Origin: Chloroflexota bacterium
GTDB taxonomy: Bacteria > Chloroflexota > Anaerolineae > DTLA01
Reading direction: 5' to 3'
Assembly: GCA_014874485.1 (NCBI GenBank)
Contig: JADBJK010000064.1
Location: 1-45,262, forward strand
Length of the DNA stretch: 45,262 bases
A model generated the notes under the pieces. The model ran no database searches and had not been told where the DNA came from. It saw nothing but the letters and a program-made list of their open reading frames with translations. The translations under genes and the position numbers were made by a program. Positions 7,657 to 16,200 of this stretch are shown in pieces (positions within the stretch are counted from its first letter, which is position 1; each line of letters starts with the position of its first letter).

Positions 7657-8377
7657 GTTCGCGAACCCGGACATCTTCCGGGATGACCGCAAAGGTGCGC
7701 CCGAGGTCATCTTCGCGGCGACGAAGACGGTGGAGCAGTGCCTGGCCATCGCCCAGAAGTTCTTGCAACTGCGGGGCCGGGCCATCCTGAGCCGCGTCCC
7801 GCCGGAATTGGAAGCCCGCCTGCGTGCGGAGTTCCCGGCGGAGCCGAATCCGGATGACCCGCAGCAAGTGTGGCTGGAATGGGACGCCGAGGCGCGGGCC
7901 GCTGTGCTGCGCCGCGTGGGCGGGGAGGTGAAGCCGTCCGGCGGGCGCGTGGGCATCATCACGGCGGGCACATCGGACATCCCGGTGGCGGCGGAGGCGG
8001 CGCTGGTGTGCCGCGAGATGGGGTGCGAGGTGTTCAAGGCGCACGATGTGGGGGTCGCGGGGCTGCACCGACTGTTTGAGCCGCTGCGCGCCCTGCTTCG
8101 GGAAGCGCAGGTGGATGTCATCATCGTGGCGGCGGGGATGGACGGCGCGCTGCCGTCGGTGGTGGCAGGGCTGGTGGATGTGCCGGTCATCGGGTTGCCC
8201 ACGTCGGTCGGGTACGGGTTCGGCGGGGGCGGCATCGGCGCGCTGACGTCCATGTTGCAGACGTGCGCGCCGGGCCTGGCCGTGGTGAACATTGACAACG
8301 GCGTGGGCGCGGGCGTCATGGCCGGCCTCATCGCCAATCGCGTTGCCGCCGCCCGCCGGCAAGGGGGTGGAAGATGA
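7643..8377 (+). CDS. larB: LarB, nickel-pincer cofactor biosynthesis carboxylase/hydrolase
   Basis: A 244-residue PurE-related enzyme that carboxylates and hydrolyses nicotinate adenine dinucleotide to the dicarboxylate mononucleotide, the first NPN step. Visible are the PurE-like GIITAGTSDIPVAAEAA segment, VIIVAAGMDGALPSVVAGLV, PVIGLPTSVGYG and the GIGALTSMLQTCAPGLAVVN stretch typical of LarB. GTG 7643 is preceded by AGGGAGGGG and gives the normal family length. Its TGA overlaps the larC ATG (8374-8377), so larE-larB-larC are translationally coupled. Confidence 0.92.
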   Translation: MDRLEFANPDIFRDDRKGAPEVIFAATKTVEQCLAIAQKFLQLRGRAILSRVPPELEARLRAEFPAEPNPDDPQQVWLEWDAEARAAVLRRVGGEVKPSGGRVGIITAGTSDIPVAAEAALVCREMGCEVFKAHDVGVAGLHRLFEPLRALLREAQVDVIIVAAGMDGALPSVVAGLVDVPVIGLPTSVGYGFGGGGIGALTSMLQTCAPGLAVVNIDNGVGAGVMAGLIANRVAAARRQGGGR

Positions 8378-9540
8378 GCCGCGTCGTGTACTTTGACTGC
8401 TTCGCGGGGGCAAGCGGCGACATGCTGCTGGCCTCGCTGCTCCATGCGGGCGTGCCGCTGGACGGCCTGCGCGCGGCGTTGCAGGCGCTGCCGCTGGATG
8501 GCTATGCGATTGAGGCGACGGAAGTCGTGCGCCAGGGCATCGCGGGGGTTCGGTTTGAGGTTCGTGTGGACACCGAGCGCCAGCCCCACCGCCACCTGGC
8601 GGACATTGAGGCGCTGATTCAAGGTGCGGGCGATGCGCTGCCCGTGCGGGCGCGGGAGCGGGCGCTGGCAGTCTTCCGCAGGCTGGCCCGCGCCGAGGCG
8701 AAGGTTCACGGCACAACGCCCGATGAGGTGCACTTCCACGAGGTGGGCGCGGCGGACAGCATCGTGGACATCGTCGGGTTCGCGGTCGCCCTGGAGTTGG
8801 CCGGCGTGGAGGAGGTGTACGCTTCACCGCTTCCCCTGGGGCGGGGATTTGTACGCACGGCCCACGGGGTGCTGCCGTTGCCCGCGCCGGCGACCCTGGA
8901 GATTCTGGCCGAGTCGGGCGCTCCGACGGTCGCCGTGGACGTGGAGGGCGAGACGGTTACCCCCACAGGCGCGGCCATCCTGAGCGAGTTGGCGCATTTC
9001 AAGCGGCCCGAACTGCGCCTGAGCCGTGTGGGGTATGGATTCGGGAAGCACGAGGGCTTTCCCTGGCCCAACGCGGTGCGCGCGTGGCTGGGCGAGACAC
9101 GGGTCGGCAATCACGGGCGGGTGGTGCTCTTGGAATGCAATCTGGACAACGTTACGGGCGAGGCGCTGGGCTACGCCATGGAGCGGCTCTTTGCGGCGGG
9201 CGCGCTGGATGTGTGGTTCACGCCGATTCAGATGAAGAAGAATCGCCCCGCGGTGGTGCTCTCTGCAATCGCGGCCCCGAACGAGGCCGACAGGCTGGCC
9301 GAAGCCGTGCTGCGCGAGACGCCGACGCTTGGCCTGCGCTGGTTGGAGGTGGAGCGCCGCACCGCCGAGCGACGCACGGAGATGGTGCGGACGCCGTGGG
9401 GCGAGGTCCGCGTGAAGGTCAAGGTGCTGGATGGCGAGGTTATCCTGCGGCGGCCCGAGTACGAGGACTGCGCCCGCATCGCCCGCCAGCACGGCGTCCC
9501 GTTGGAGGATGTCGTGCAGGCCGCGCTGGCGGCGACGTAG
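8374..9540 (+). CDS. larC: LarC, nickel insertion enzyme for the nickel-pincer cofactor
   Basis: A 388-residue CTP-dependent cyclometallase that inserts Ni into the pincer nucleotide. It starts with YFDCFAGASGDMLLASLLHA, carries the metal-binding DEVHFHEVGAADSIVDIVG region, and has the C-terminal domain starting at LLECNLDNVTGEALGYAMER. In lactobacilli the two parts are joined by a programmed frameshift; here it is one continuous frame. No larA racemase or other NPN-dependent epimerase gene lies in the window, so the cofactor's client enzyme must be elsewhere. The gene ends 12 bases before the convergent mgtE. Confidence 0.92.
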   Translation: MSRVVYFDCFAGASGDMLLASLLHAGVPLDGLRAALQALPLDGYAIEATEVVRQGIAGVRFEVRVDTERQPHRHLADIEALIQGAGDALPVRARERALAVFRRLARAEAKVHGTTPDEVHFHEVGAADSIVDIVGFAVALELAGVEEVYASPLPLGRGFVRTAHGVLPLPAPATLEILAESGAPTVAVDVEGETVTPTGAAILSELAHFKRPELRLSRVGYGFGKHEGFPWPNAVRAWLGETRVGNHGRVVLLECNLDNVTGEALGYAMERLFAAGALDVWFTPIQMKKNRPAVVLSAIAAPNEADRLAEAVLRETPTLGLRWLEVERRTAERRTEMVRTPWGEVRVKVKVLDGEVILRRPEYEDCARIARQHGVPLEDVVQAALAAT

Positions 9541-9552
9541 TGGGGGCCGGCT

Positions 9553-10902
9553 CTACAGCCGCAGGATCATCCGCGCGATGGTGAAGTAGATGAACAGGCC
9601 CGTGGCATCCACCAGGGTGCTCATCACGGGGCCGGACACCACCGTGGGGTCTATGCGCAGTCTGTGGGCGATGATGGGCAGGAGCGCGCCCAGGCTGTTG
9701 GCCCACAGGACGATGGTCCAGATGCTCACGGCCACGGCGATGGCCACCCAGACCGTGGTGCCCCATGTGAGCGCGCGGATGAACGCGACGACTGCCATCA
9801 TGGCCCCTAGAAGCAAACCCACCCTGGATTCGTGCCAGTACACCCGGAAGATGTCCTTGGTATCCACGTCGCCGATGGCCAGCGCGCGGATGATGGTGCT
9901 GGTGGTCTGCGAGCCGGAGTTGCCGCCCGTGCCGATGAGCAGGGGGACGAAGAAGGCCAGCGACACGACCTGGCTCAGCGTGGACTCAAAATGCCGGAGC
10001 ACGGAGCCGGTGAACGTCTCGGTGATGAACAGGAGCAGAAGCCAGCCGAGCCGCTTGCGGGCGACCCAACTTACCGCGGTGGACAGGTACGGTTTATCCA
10101 ACGGCTCGGCACCACCGAACCGCTGGATGTCCTCGGTGGCCTCCTCTTCCAGGATGTCGGCGACCTCGTCGTAGGCGATGATGCCGAGCAGGTGGTTCTC
10201 GTGGTCCACGACGGGCAGGCCCAGGAGGTCGTAGCGTGTCATGAGGTGCGCGGCCTCTTCTTGGTCTGCGTCCACGCGGACGGAGATCACGTCGCGGTTC
10301 ATGATGTCGCGGATGCGCGCCTGCGGATCGGCCACGATGAGTTCGCGCAGGCTCACGACGCCCACCAGGTGTTTCTCGTCGTCCACGACGAAGAGGTAGT
10401 ACACCGTTTCGGAGTCGGGAGCGACCTTGCGCACGTGGCAGATGGCCTCTTCCGCCGTCATGCGCTCGTGCAAGACGACCTCGGGCGGAGTCATGAGGCC
10501 GCCTGCGGTGTCGTCCTCGTGGGCGAGCAACGGAAGGACTTCCTGCGCGTCCTCCATCTCCTTCAGTACGGCGGCGGTCGTCGCATCGGGGAGGTCGCCC
10601 AAGAGGTCGGCCGCCTCGTCCGGCTCCATTTCGTCCACGATGTCGGCCAGGGCGTCCACGGGCAACTTCTGCGCCAACTCGGCCGCGTCTTCGTCGGGCA
10701 GTTCCTCCAGGATGTCGGCGGAATCTTCGGTGTCCAACTGGGGAAGCAGTGTCTCCTGATACTCGGGCGACAGTTCCTCAAACACGTCGGCCTGGTCCGG
10801 CGCGTTGAGGGATTCCAGCACGCGGATGGCAGCCTGGATGTCGTTGGCTTCCAGGAGCGCGCGGACGGCGCGGAGCGCGGCATCTACGCGAGTCTCTTCC
10901 AT
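9553..10902 (-). CDS. mgtE: MgtE-family magnesium transporter
   Basis: A 449-residue Mg2+ channel/transporter. Residues 1 to about 130 are the acidic superhelical N domain (repeated motifs such as DILEELPDEDAAELAQKLP). Residues about 135-255 hold two CBS domains (MTPPEVVLHERMTAEEA; IMNRDVISVRVDADQEEA). Five membrane helices follow from about residue 285, including the pore signature PLLIGTGGNSGSQTTSTIIR. The N and CBS domains close the pore when cytosolic Mg2+ is high. ATG 10902 has AGGAGG upstream, and the promoter lies about 105 bases further. The leader contains a CCTGGGGCCAGG palindrome, but I do not recognise an M-box riboswitch. Confidence 0.93.
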   Translation of the reverse strand: MEETRVDAALRAVRALLEANDIQAAIRVLESLNAPDQADVFEELSPEYQETLLPQLDTEDSADILEELPDEDAAELAQKLPVDALADIVDEMEPDEAADLLGDLPDATTAAVLKEMEDAQEVLPLLAHEDDTAGGLMTPPEVVLHERMTAEEAICHVRKVAPDSETVYYLFVVDDEKHLVGVVSLRELIVADPQARIRDIMNRDVISVRVDADQEEAAHLMTRYDLLGLPVVDHENHLLGIIAYDEVADILEEEATEDIQRFGGAEPLDKPYLSTAVSWVARKRLGWLLLLFITETFTGSVLRHFESTLSQVVSLAFFVPLLIGTGGNSGSQTTSTIIRALAIGDVDTKDIFRVYWHESRVGLLLGAMMAVVAFIRALTWGTTVWVAIAVAVSIWTIVLWANSLGALLPIIAHRLRIDPTVVSGPVMSTLVDATGLFIYFTIARMILRL

Positions 10903-11007
10903 TGGCTCACCTCCTTTCCTTCGTTCGGCGAAAAGAAAAGCCGAGACACCTGGCCCCAGGCGTGCTGGGCTATCAGTCGGATAGATGCCAAGCGTATCGG
11001 CTTGCTT

Positions 11008-11036
11008 ATGCTAGCGCGGAAGATGTAGTTTGTCAA
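11008..11036 (-). promoter_or_regulatory. Promoter of mgtE
   Basis: TTGACA (11036-11031), a 17-base spacer and TAGCAT (11013-11008) on the minus strand, with a predicted start near 11001 and a leader of about 100 bases. Confidence 0.65.
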
Positions 11037-11075
11037 AAAGAGGCGGGGGCAATCGCTGCCCGCGCAGGGATCGCC

Positions 11076-11292
11076 TAGCGGGCGGCCCCGCGCCTCTTGG
11101 CTACGCCCTTCTGCCTGACCGAACGTATCTGCCGTATGGCACGTGCGACGCACCTCGGAGGTGCGTCGCACGTGGGCCGACTGGCTTCGCTCGCAATGAC
11201 AACGGGCAGTTTTCTCTGTGGTCAAGTACTAGCGGGCGGCCCCGCGCCCCTTGGCCACGCCCTTCTGCCTGACCGAACGTATCTGCCGTATG
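11076..11292. repeat. 63-bp direct repeat flanking palindromic element, copy 2 of the repeat family
   Basis: 11076-11138 and 11230-11292 are the same 63 bases with two differences. The right copy is the 3' end of the small membrane-protein gene (stop codon at 11229-11231), and the left copy is a detached duplicate. Between them, 11140-11174 is a 35-bp palindrome with arms CACGTGCGACGCACCTC. It is followed by GGCTTCGCTCGCAATGACAA and CTCTGTGGTCAAGTACT, the same tail as the repeat at 6.2 kb. Apart from this and the mgtE promoter, the 10903-11228 gap holds no gene. Confidence 0.8.
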
Positions 11293-11468
11293 AAGGAGAA
11301 CGCAGCGCGGGCGATGGCCAGGCCCTCCACCAGCCCGATGCCCGCCAACAGCGATGGGCTTTCTTCCTCGCCGGGCTCCTTGGGCGGGGCGAGGAGATAG
11401 GCTACCGCTGCACCCAAGACTCCCCCGACGAGCGTGCCGAGGAAAATGACGCGTTCCCGCTTAGACAT
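11229..11468 (-). CDS. Small Gly/Ala-rich membrane protein (YtxH-like)
   Basis: A 79-residue protein with one membrane segment near the N-terminus (VIFLGTLVGGVLGAAVAYLL, residues 7-26), followed by APPKEPGEEE and a basic C-terminus (RSVRQKGVAKGRGAAR). The pattern resembles YtxH/gas-vesicle-accessory-like small proteins, but similarity is too weak for a name. ATG 11468 has AGGAGG and overlaps the end of the preceding gene by 8 bases, so the two are coupled. Its last 63 bases are duplicated downstream beyond a palindromic repeat. Confidence 0.65.
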   Translation of the reverse strand: MSKRERVIFLGTLVGGVLGAAVAYLLAPPKEPGEEESPSLLAGIGLVEGLAIARAAFSFIRQIRSVRQKGVAKGRGAAR

Positions 11469-11760
11469 GCGAGTTCCTCCTTTCGGGGCGTTTCAGCGCA
11501 CGCCAGGCTGCGCGGACGCGCGCGGCGCTCGCCCCGCCCCAGATGAAAGGCCCCACGGCCGAGGTGCCCGCGCGCCGCACGACCTGCTCCGTCCGCGTCA
11601 GGTAGTACCTGGCCGGGCGGGTTACGCGCGGGATGTGGGCCTTGAGCCAGAGCACGCCGCGGATGGCGAGATAGCAACCGGCCCCGGCGACAAGCACGCC
11701 CAAGAATGCCTCCAGGGCCAATAGCACGACCGCGATGTCCCTCCAGAATCCCAGGCTCAT
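11461..11760 (-). CDS. Small membrane protein of unknown function
   Basis: A 99-residue protein with an N-terminal hydrophobic helix pair (IAVVLLALEAFLGVLVAGAG, then CYLAIRGVLWL), then a basic cytoplasmic part rich in Arg (TRPARYYLTRTEQVVRRAGT). ATG 11760 has GAGGAGGGCAGG directly upstream. It is third in the run octanoyltransferase-DUF503-this gene-YtxH-like gene, 24 bases after DUF503. The function is not recognised; the conserved pairing of two small membrane proteins suggests they act together. Confidence 0.6.
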   Translation of the reverse strand: MSLGFWRDIAVVLLALEAFLGVLVAGAGCYLAIRGVLWLKAHIPRVTRPARYYLTRTEQVVRRAGTSAVGPFIWGGASAARVRAAWRALKRPERRNSHV

Positions 11761-11784
11761 CCTGCCCTCCTCGTTGCACCGGCG

Positions 11785-12069
11785 CTACAGAATCTCAATC
11801 TCGTAGTCCAGGAGTTCCACATCCCAATGGCCGCGCTCCACCATCCGCACGACAGCGGTGAGCAGCCCGTGGGCATGGTCGGCGGCGGTGCTGACGGTTA
11901 CGATGCCCAGGGTGGCCAGTTGCCACGAGTCCTGCGTGTCCACCTCCGCCACGGCCACGTTGAATTCCTTGCGGATGTGCGCCACGATGGATTGCACGGT
12001 CTGCCGCTTGCCCTTCAGCGAGCCGTTGGCCGGCAATCTCAATTGCAGGCGGCACGTCCCGACGATCAC
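11785..12069 (-). CDS. DUF503 (YlxP-like) protein
   Basis: A 94-residue member of DUF503, related to Bacillus YlxP, which sits near rbfA/truB in many genomes. It begins IVGTCRLQLRLPANGSLKGK and contains AEVDTQDSWQLATLGIVTVS, the family's two most conserved stretches. It uses a GTG start (12069) with GGAG upstream. The GTG overlaps the TGA of the upstream gene (GTGA, 12066-12069). An upstream extension of the open frame is out-of-frame sequence of that gene. The family's precise role is unsettled; an RNA- or ribosome-related function has been suggested. Confidence 0.85.
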   Translation of the reverse strand: MIVGTCRLQLRLPANGSLKGKRQTVQSIVAHIRKEFNVAVAEVDTQDSWQLATLGIVTVSTAADHAHGLLTAVVRMVERGHWDVELLDYEIEIL

Positions 12070-12941
12070 GGCACCGCTCCTACCGGGTGGCGATCCGCCT
12101 CGGCCCGGCGCGCGGCGGGCCACCGGACGTCGCCGTACTTCTCGCTCCGCAGGCGGCGGGCCAACTCCGCCTCTTGGGGCGACAGGTCGGCCTCCACAAG
12201 ACGCACGTTGAGCGCTCGCGCCAGACCTTGCGCCAGGGCCTCGGCGGCTTCGGCGAACGAGACGGGCCGCCCAAGCGCCTGCTCCAGGGTGATGGCGGTG
12301 GCGCGCAGGCGCTGGCGTAGGGTTTCGCGTTCGGCCTCGGGAAGGGCCAGGAAATCCACGATGCCCGCGAGGTCGCCGCACAGGGGCAGCGAGCCGTGCT
12401 GGAGCAAAGCCTTGCTTGTTCGGAACTGGGCGCTGCCCATCAGTTTGCGCCCGCCGACGGTGATCTCGTATCCGGCCAGCGTCTCAAAGCAGGCGGGCGT
12501 GGCGTCGGTGGGGGACTTGGCGGGCGCGGCGCGCTCCACCGGGACTCCAAGCGCCCGCAGCCCTTCGGCCAGCCCCTCGCTGAGCCGCCTGTAGGATTCC
12601 GGGATGTCGCCTGCGGCGCGCGGGTCGTCCAGCGGGAGGGCGATGCTGTACGTCAGTTCGTCGCGGTGCAGGATGGCTCGGCCACCCGTGGGGCGGCGGA
12701 CGGAGGTGATGCCTGCCGCGTCGCAGGCCGCCAGGTCCACGTCGTCTGCCGGCTGGGCGCGGCCCAGCGAAAGGCAGGGCGGCTCCCACCGGTAGAAGCG
12801 CAGCGTGGGCGGGCTATCCCCGCGGGCCACCGCCGTGAGGATGGCCTCGTCCGCCGCCATGTTCCAGGCGCCGTCGCGGGCGTCGTGTACGATTAGCCGC
12901 CAGGTGGTTGGCAGGTACAAGTCAATGACCTCGCCGTGCAT
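12066..12941 (-). CDS. Octanoyltransferase LipM / lipoate-protein ligase A family
   Basis: A 291-residue BPL/LplA-fold enzyme attaching octanoate or lipoate to lipoyl domains. Seen are RRPTGGRAILH (82-92), ACFETLAGYEI with Cys151, and GGRKLMGSAQFR with Lys166 followed by LLQHGSLPL. A cysteine at this place followed by the GRK...GSAQ block is the LipM octanoyltransferase signature, where Cys is the acyl acceptor; lipoate ligase activity cannot be excluded. The ATG at 12941 lies only about 12 bases after the -10 box, so the mRNA may be leaderless. An alternative is the in-frame TTG at codon 7, which has GAGGT upstream. Confidence 0.85.
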   Translation of the reverse strand: MHGEVIDLYLPTTWRLIVHDARDGAWNMAADEAILTAVARGDSPPTLRFYRWEPPCLSLGRAQPADDVDLAACDAAGITSVRRPTGGRAILHRDELTYSIALPLDDPRAAGDIPESYRRLSEGLAEGLRALGVPVERAAPAKSPTDATPACFETLAGYEITVGGRKLMGSAQFRTSKALLQHGSLPLCGDLAGIVDFLALPEAERETLRQRLRATAITLEQALGRPVSFAEAAEALAQGLARALNVRLVEADLSPQEAELARRLRSEKYGDVRWPAARRAEADRHPVGAVP

Positions 12942-12952
12942 GAGATGCTCGC

Positions 12953-12981
12953 ATTATAGCCTGTGCCGAAGGGCGTGTCAA
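12953..12981 (-). promoter_or_regulatory. Perfect sigma-70 promoter, probably leaderless transcript
   Basis: TTGACA (12981-12976), 17 bases, TATAAT (12958-12953): exact consensus on the minus strand. The first base of the ATG is at 12941, so a start 6-8 bases past the -10 would leave only about 5 untranslated bases. It drives the octanoyltransferase-DUF503-membrane protein operon. Confidence 0.8.
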
Positions 12982-13094
12982 TGCTGGCAAGTCGCCACGC
13001 CTTGGCTGCTGATAGGCGCTCCTCGGAATCGCCAACACCTGCTGATTTGCGGAATACGCATTGAGACCCCGAAAGAGGAATTGCCAAGTTGTAT

Positions 13095-13123
13095 TTGCAT
13101 CTGGGGCGCGCTCCTAGTATAAT
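13095..13123 (+). promoter_or_regulatory. Promoter of the hdr-mvh-met operon
   Basis: TTGCAT at 13095-13100, a 17-base spacer and TATAAT at 13118-13123. It predicts a start near 13130 and a leader of about 145 bases before hdrA at 13274. It is the only good promoter seen before the cluster. The leader contains the short peptide frame and hairpins described next. The gap 12942-13273 holds this promoter, the divergent promoter and the leader. Confidence 0.65.
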
Positions 13124-13180
13124 ACGGCCAGCGTGGCAGCGTGGCCATGCGGTCCTCCCGCTACCGGTGAGGTGAAGTAG

Positions 13181-13222
13181 ATGCTTGTGCTACGCTCTGG
13201 AAAGCCACTCGCGAACGCCTAG
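13181..13222 (+). CDS. Possible 13-codon leader peptide
   Basis: An ATG with GAGGTGA five bases upstream opens a frame encoding MLVLRSGKPLANA and stops at TAG 13220-13222. It lies in the 5' leader of the hdr-met operon and its last codons form the left arm of a terminator-like hairpin. This is the arrangement of transcription attenuators, in which ribosome position decides between alternative stems. The codons are not an obvious run of one amino acid, so the signal sensed is unclear. It may also be a chance frame. Confidence 0.4.
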   Translation: MLVLRSGKPLANA

Positions 13223-13250
13223 TCGTATTCCAAGAGGCGTAGCCTTTTTC
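13189..13250 (+). terminator. Candidate attenuator in the hdr operon leader
   Basis: GCTACGCTCT (13189-13198) can pair with AGAGGCGTAGC (13233-13243), and a shorter ACGCCT (13215-13220) can pair with AGGCGT (13235-13240). The two share the right arm, and CCTTTTTC follows at 13243-13250. This is a terminator-like stem plus U-run inside a leader, with an alternative partner upstream. It ends 24 bases before hdrA. Regulatory function is inferred. Confidence 0.45.
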
Positions 13251-13273
13251 TTGTGCCCAATGTAGGAGGAAAC

Positions 13274-16200
13274 ATGCCACACCGGGAGAAGATTGGCGCT
13301 GTACTAGTCGTCGGAGCAGGCGTAGGTGGCATGCGCGCCGCAGTGGATTTGGCCGAGGCGGGGCTCCAGGTGTACCTCGTAGAAGCCTCCTCTAGTTTGG
13401 GCGGAGTGGTCGCCCAGTTGGGATTCATGTTCCCGACCCACGACTGCGTGTTGTGTCGCGGCACATCGGATCACGGCTACGGGTGTACCCGCCCCTCCAT
13501 CACGCCGGCCCTGCTGGATCACAGTGTTCATCCCAACATCCACGTGATGACGCTGTCCGAAGTCGTCGCGCTGGATGGCTTGCCGGGGGATTTTCGGGTT
13601 ACCATCCTCCACAAGCCCCGCTACGTGGACGTGCGCAAGTGCATCAATTGCGGAGATTGTAGTGAAGTCTGCCCTGTTGACCTGCCGGATCGTTTCCAGA
13701 CCGGCTTTACCACGCACAAGGCGGCGTTCAAGCCTGCGCCGCGCGCGATCCCCAATGCATACCTGATTGAGAAGGGGCACTATTGCATTGACTGCCGCAA
13801 GTGCGAGGAGGTCTGCCCGACCAAGGCGATCAACCTGGATGAGGCGGAGACCTACGAGGAGATTCGGGTGGGGGCCGTGATTCTGGCGCTTGGATACCGC
13901 CTGTACGACCCCAGCCGCGCCGCCGAGTACGGCTATGGTCGTTACCCCAACGTGATCACGAGCCTCCAATACGAGCGCCTTGCCAGCCGCTCCGGGCCAA
14001 CGGAAGGCATCGTGCTGCGTCCCTCAGACAATCAATTCCCTAAGAGAATCGCGTGGCTTCAGTGTGTCGGGTCGCGCGACAAAGAGCACCCGTATTGCTC
14101 CTCCATCTGCTGCATGTACGCCACCAAGGAAGCACTGTTGGCCAAGCAGCGCGTGCCTGGCGTGGAATGCGAAATCTTCATGATGGATGAGCGTGCGTTC
14201 AGCAAGGAGTACAACGCGTACTACGAACGCGCCCGCGATGAGTTCGGCGTGAAGTACACTCGCTGCCGCGTCTCCGGAATCAAAGAAGATCCGAAGACTC
14301 ACGACCTGATCCTTGACTATCAGACCGAAGACGGGAAGTTGCGCGAGTCTCGTTTCGGTCTGGTAGTGCTCTCGGTGGGGAGCGAGCCGCCACCGAAGGC
14401 GAAGGCCCTGGCGGAGAAACTTGGCGTTGACCTAAACACCTACGGGTTCTGCGAGACTGACAAATTTGAGCCGCTGGACACGACCCGCCCCGGCATCTTT
14501 GTTTGCGGCGCTTTCGCCACACCCAAGGAAATTGCGGAGACCGTGATTGATGCCAGCGGCGCTGCCGCACGGGTGATGGAACTCCTGTCCGGGGCGACGC
14601 GGGTTGCGCCGAGCGCGCGGCCCTTGCCGCCGGAGCGCGACATCACCAACGAGCCGCGCAAGGTTGCCGTGTACGTGTGCGAGTGTGGGCAAGAAGTGGC
14701 GGGCGTCGTGGACGTGCCGGCGGTGGTGGAACGGGCACGGACGCTGCCCGATGTGGTTTCCGCCGAGCACGTTCAGTACGCCTGCTTGCCGGAAGGTCTG
14801 GACCAGATTCGCGAGTCGCTGCGACAGAGCGGCGCGAACCGCGTGGTCGTGGCGGCTTGTACGCCCCGCACCCACGAGGCGCTGTTCCAACAGGTTCTGC
14901 GAGAGGTGGGGCTGAACCCCTACCTTCTGGAGTTCGTCAGCATTCGCGACCATTGTTCCTGGGTGCACCGTGAAGACCCGGCGGGCGCGACCCGCAAGGC
15001 TCACGAACTGATTCGGGTGGGGGTAGCCCGCGCGCGTACCTTGGAGCCTGTGCACAAGGTGCGCGGGGATTTCCGGCGATCTGCGGTCGTTCTCGGCGGT
15101 GGGCTTGCCGGGATGACGGCTGCGCTGGCGATTGCCGACGGCGGCTACGATGTCTATCTGGTAGAGAAGACGGACCAACTGGGTGGGAACCTTCGCCACC
15201 TGTATTTCACTGCCGAGGGGCCGGACCCGCAGCGCCTACTGCGCCAACTCGTCAAAGATGTGGAGTGCAACCCACGCATTGCGGTTCTCAAGTCGTCTGA
15301 ACTGGTGGGCTTTGGTGGGCATGTGGGCAATTTCCGGTCGGTTATTGCGACGCGGAAGAACGGCGAGACGGTTACCCAGACGATCTCCCACGGCGTGCTC
15401 ATCGTGGCGACGGGCGCCAAGGAGTACCGCGGGCAGCAGTACCTGTTTGGCCAGGATCCGCGCGTCATCACTCAGCTGGATTTGGAGAAGCAGATCGCGA
15501 CCTCGCCGGACATGGCGCACTCGCTGAACAGCATCGTCATGATTCAGTGTGTGCGCGGCCCTGAGCCACAGGCCGACTATTGCAGCCGCACGTGTTGCAC
15601 GAATACGTTGAAGAATGCGATTCGCATCAAGCAGATCAACCCAGATTGCCAGATTTACGTGCTGTACAAGGACCTGATCACATACGGGCATCGTGAGGAG
15701 TTCTACACGGAGGCGCGGCGCCGAGGTGTCATCTTCATGCGATATGACGAGAACGAACGCCCATCGGTGCGCGTTGTAAACGAGGAGTTGCAGGTCGTGG
15801 TGAGGGAGCCCATCCTGGGCGAGCGAGTGATCCTCAAGCCCGACGTGGTGGCCCTGAGCATGGCGACGGTGCCCGCCGATAGCAATCCCCAACTTGCGCG
15901 GCTGCTGGGCGTGCCGCTGTCGCGCGAGGGGTTCTTCATGGAAGCCCACCTGAAACTGCGCCCGATGGACTTCATCGGAGAGGGCATCTTCCTGTGCGGC
16001 CTGGCCCACTACCCGAAATTCATTGAGGAATCCATTTCTCACGCATTGGCGACGGCGGGCCGTGCGCTGTCCATCTTGTCCAAGCCGACACTGGAACTGG
16101 GTGGCGTGGTGGCCTCGGTGGACGAGAGCAAGTGTGTGGCGTGCCTGACGTGCGTGCGGACATGCCCGTTTGACGTGCCGGTTGTGGACCCGCAGCGCGT

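Noticed and set aside
10903-11007. M-box magnesium riboswitch ahead of mgtE
   Set aside because: The leader is only about 100 bases and shows one small CCTGG/CCAGG palindrome but not the M-box core.
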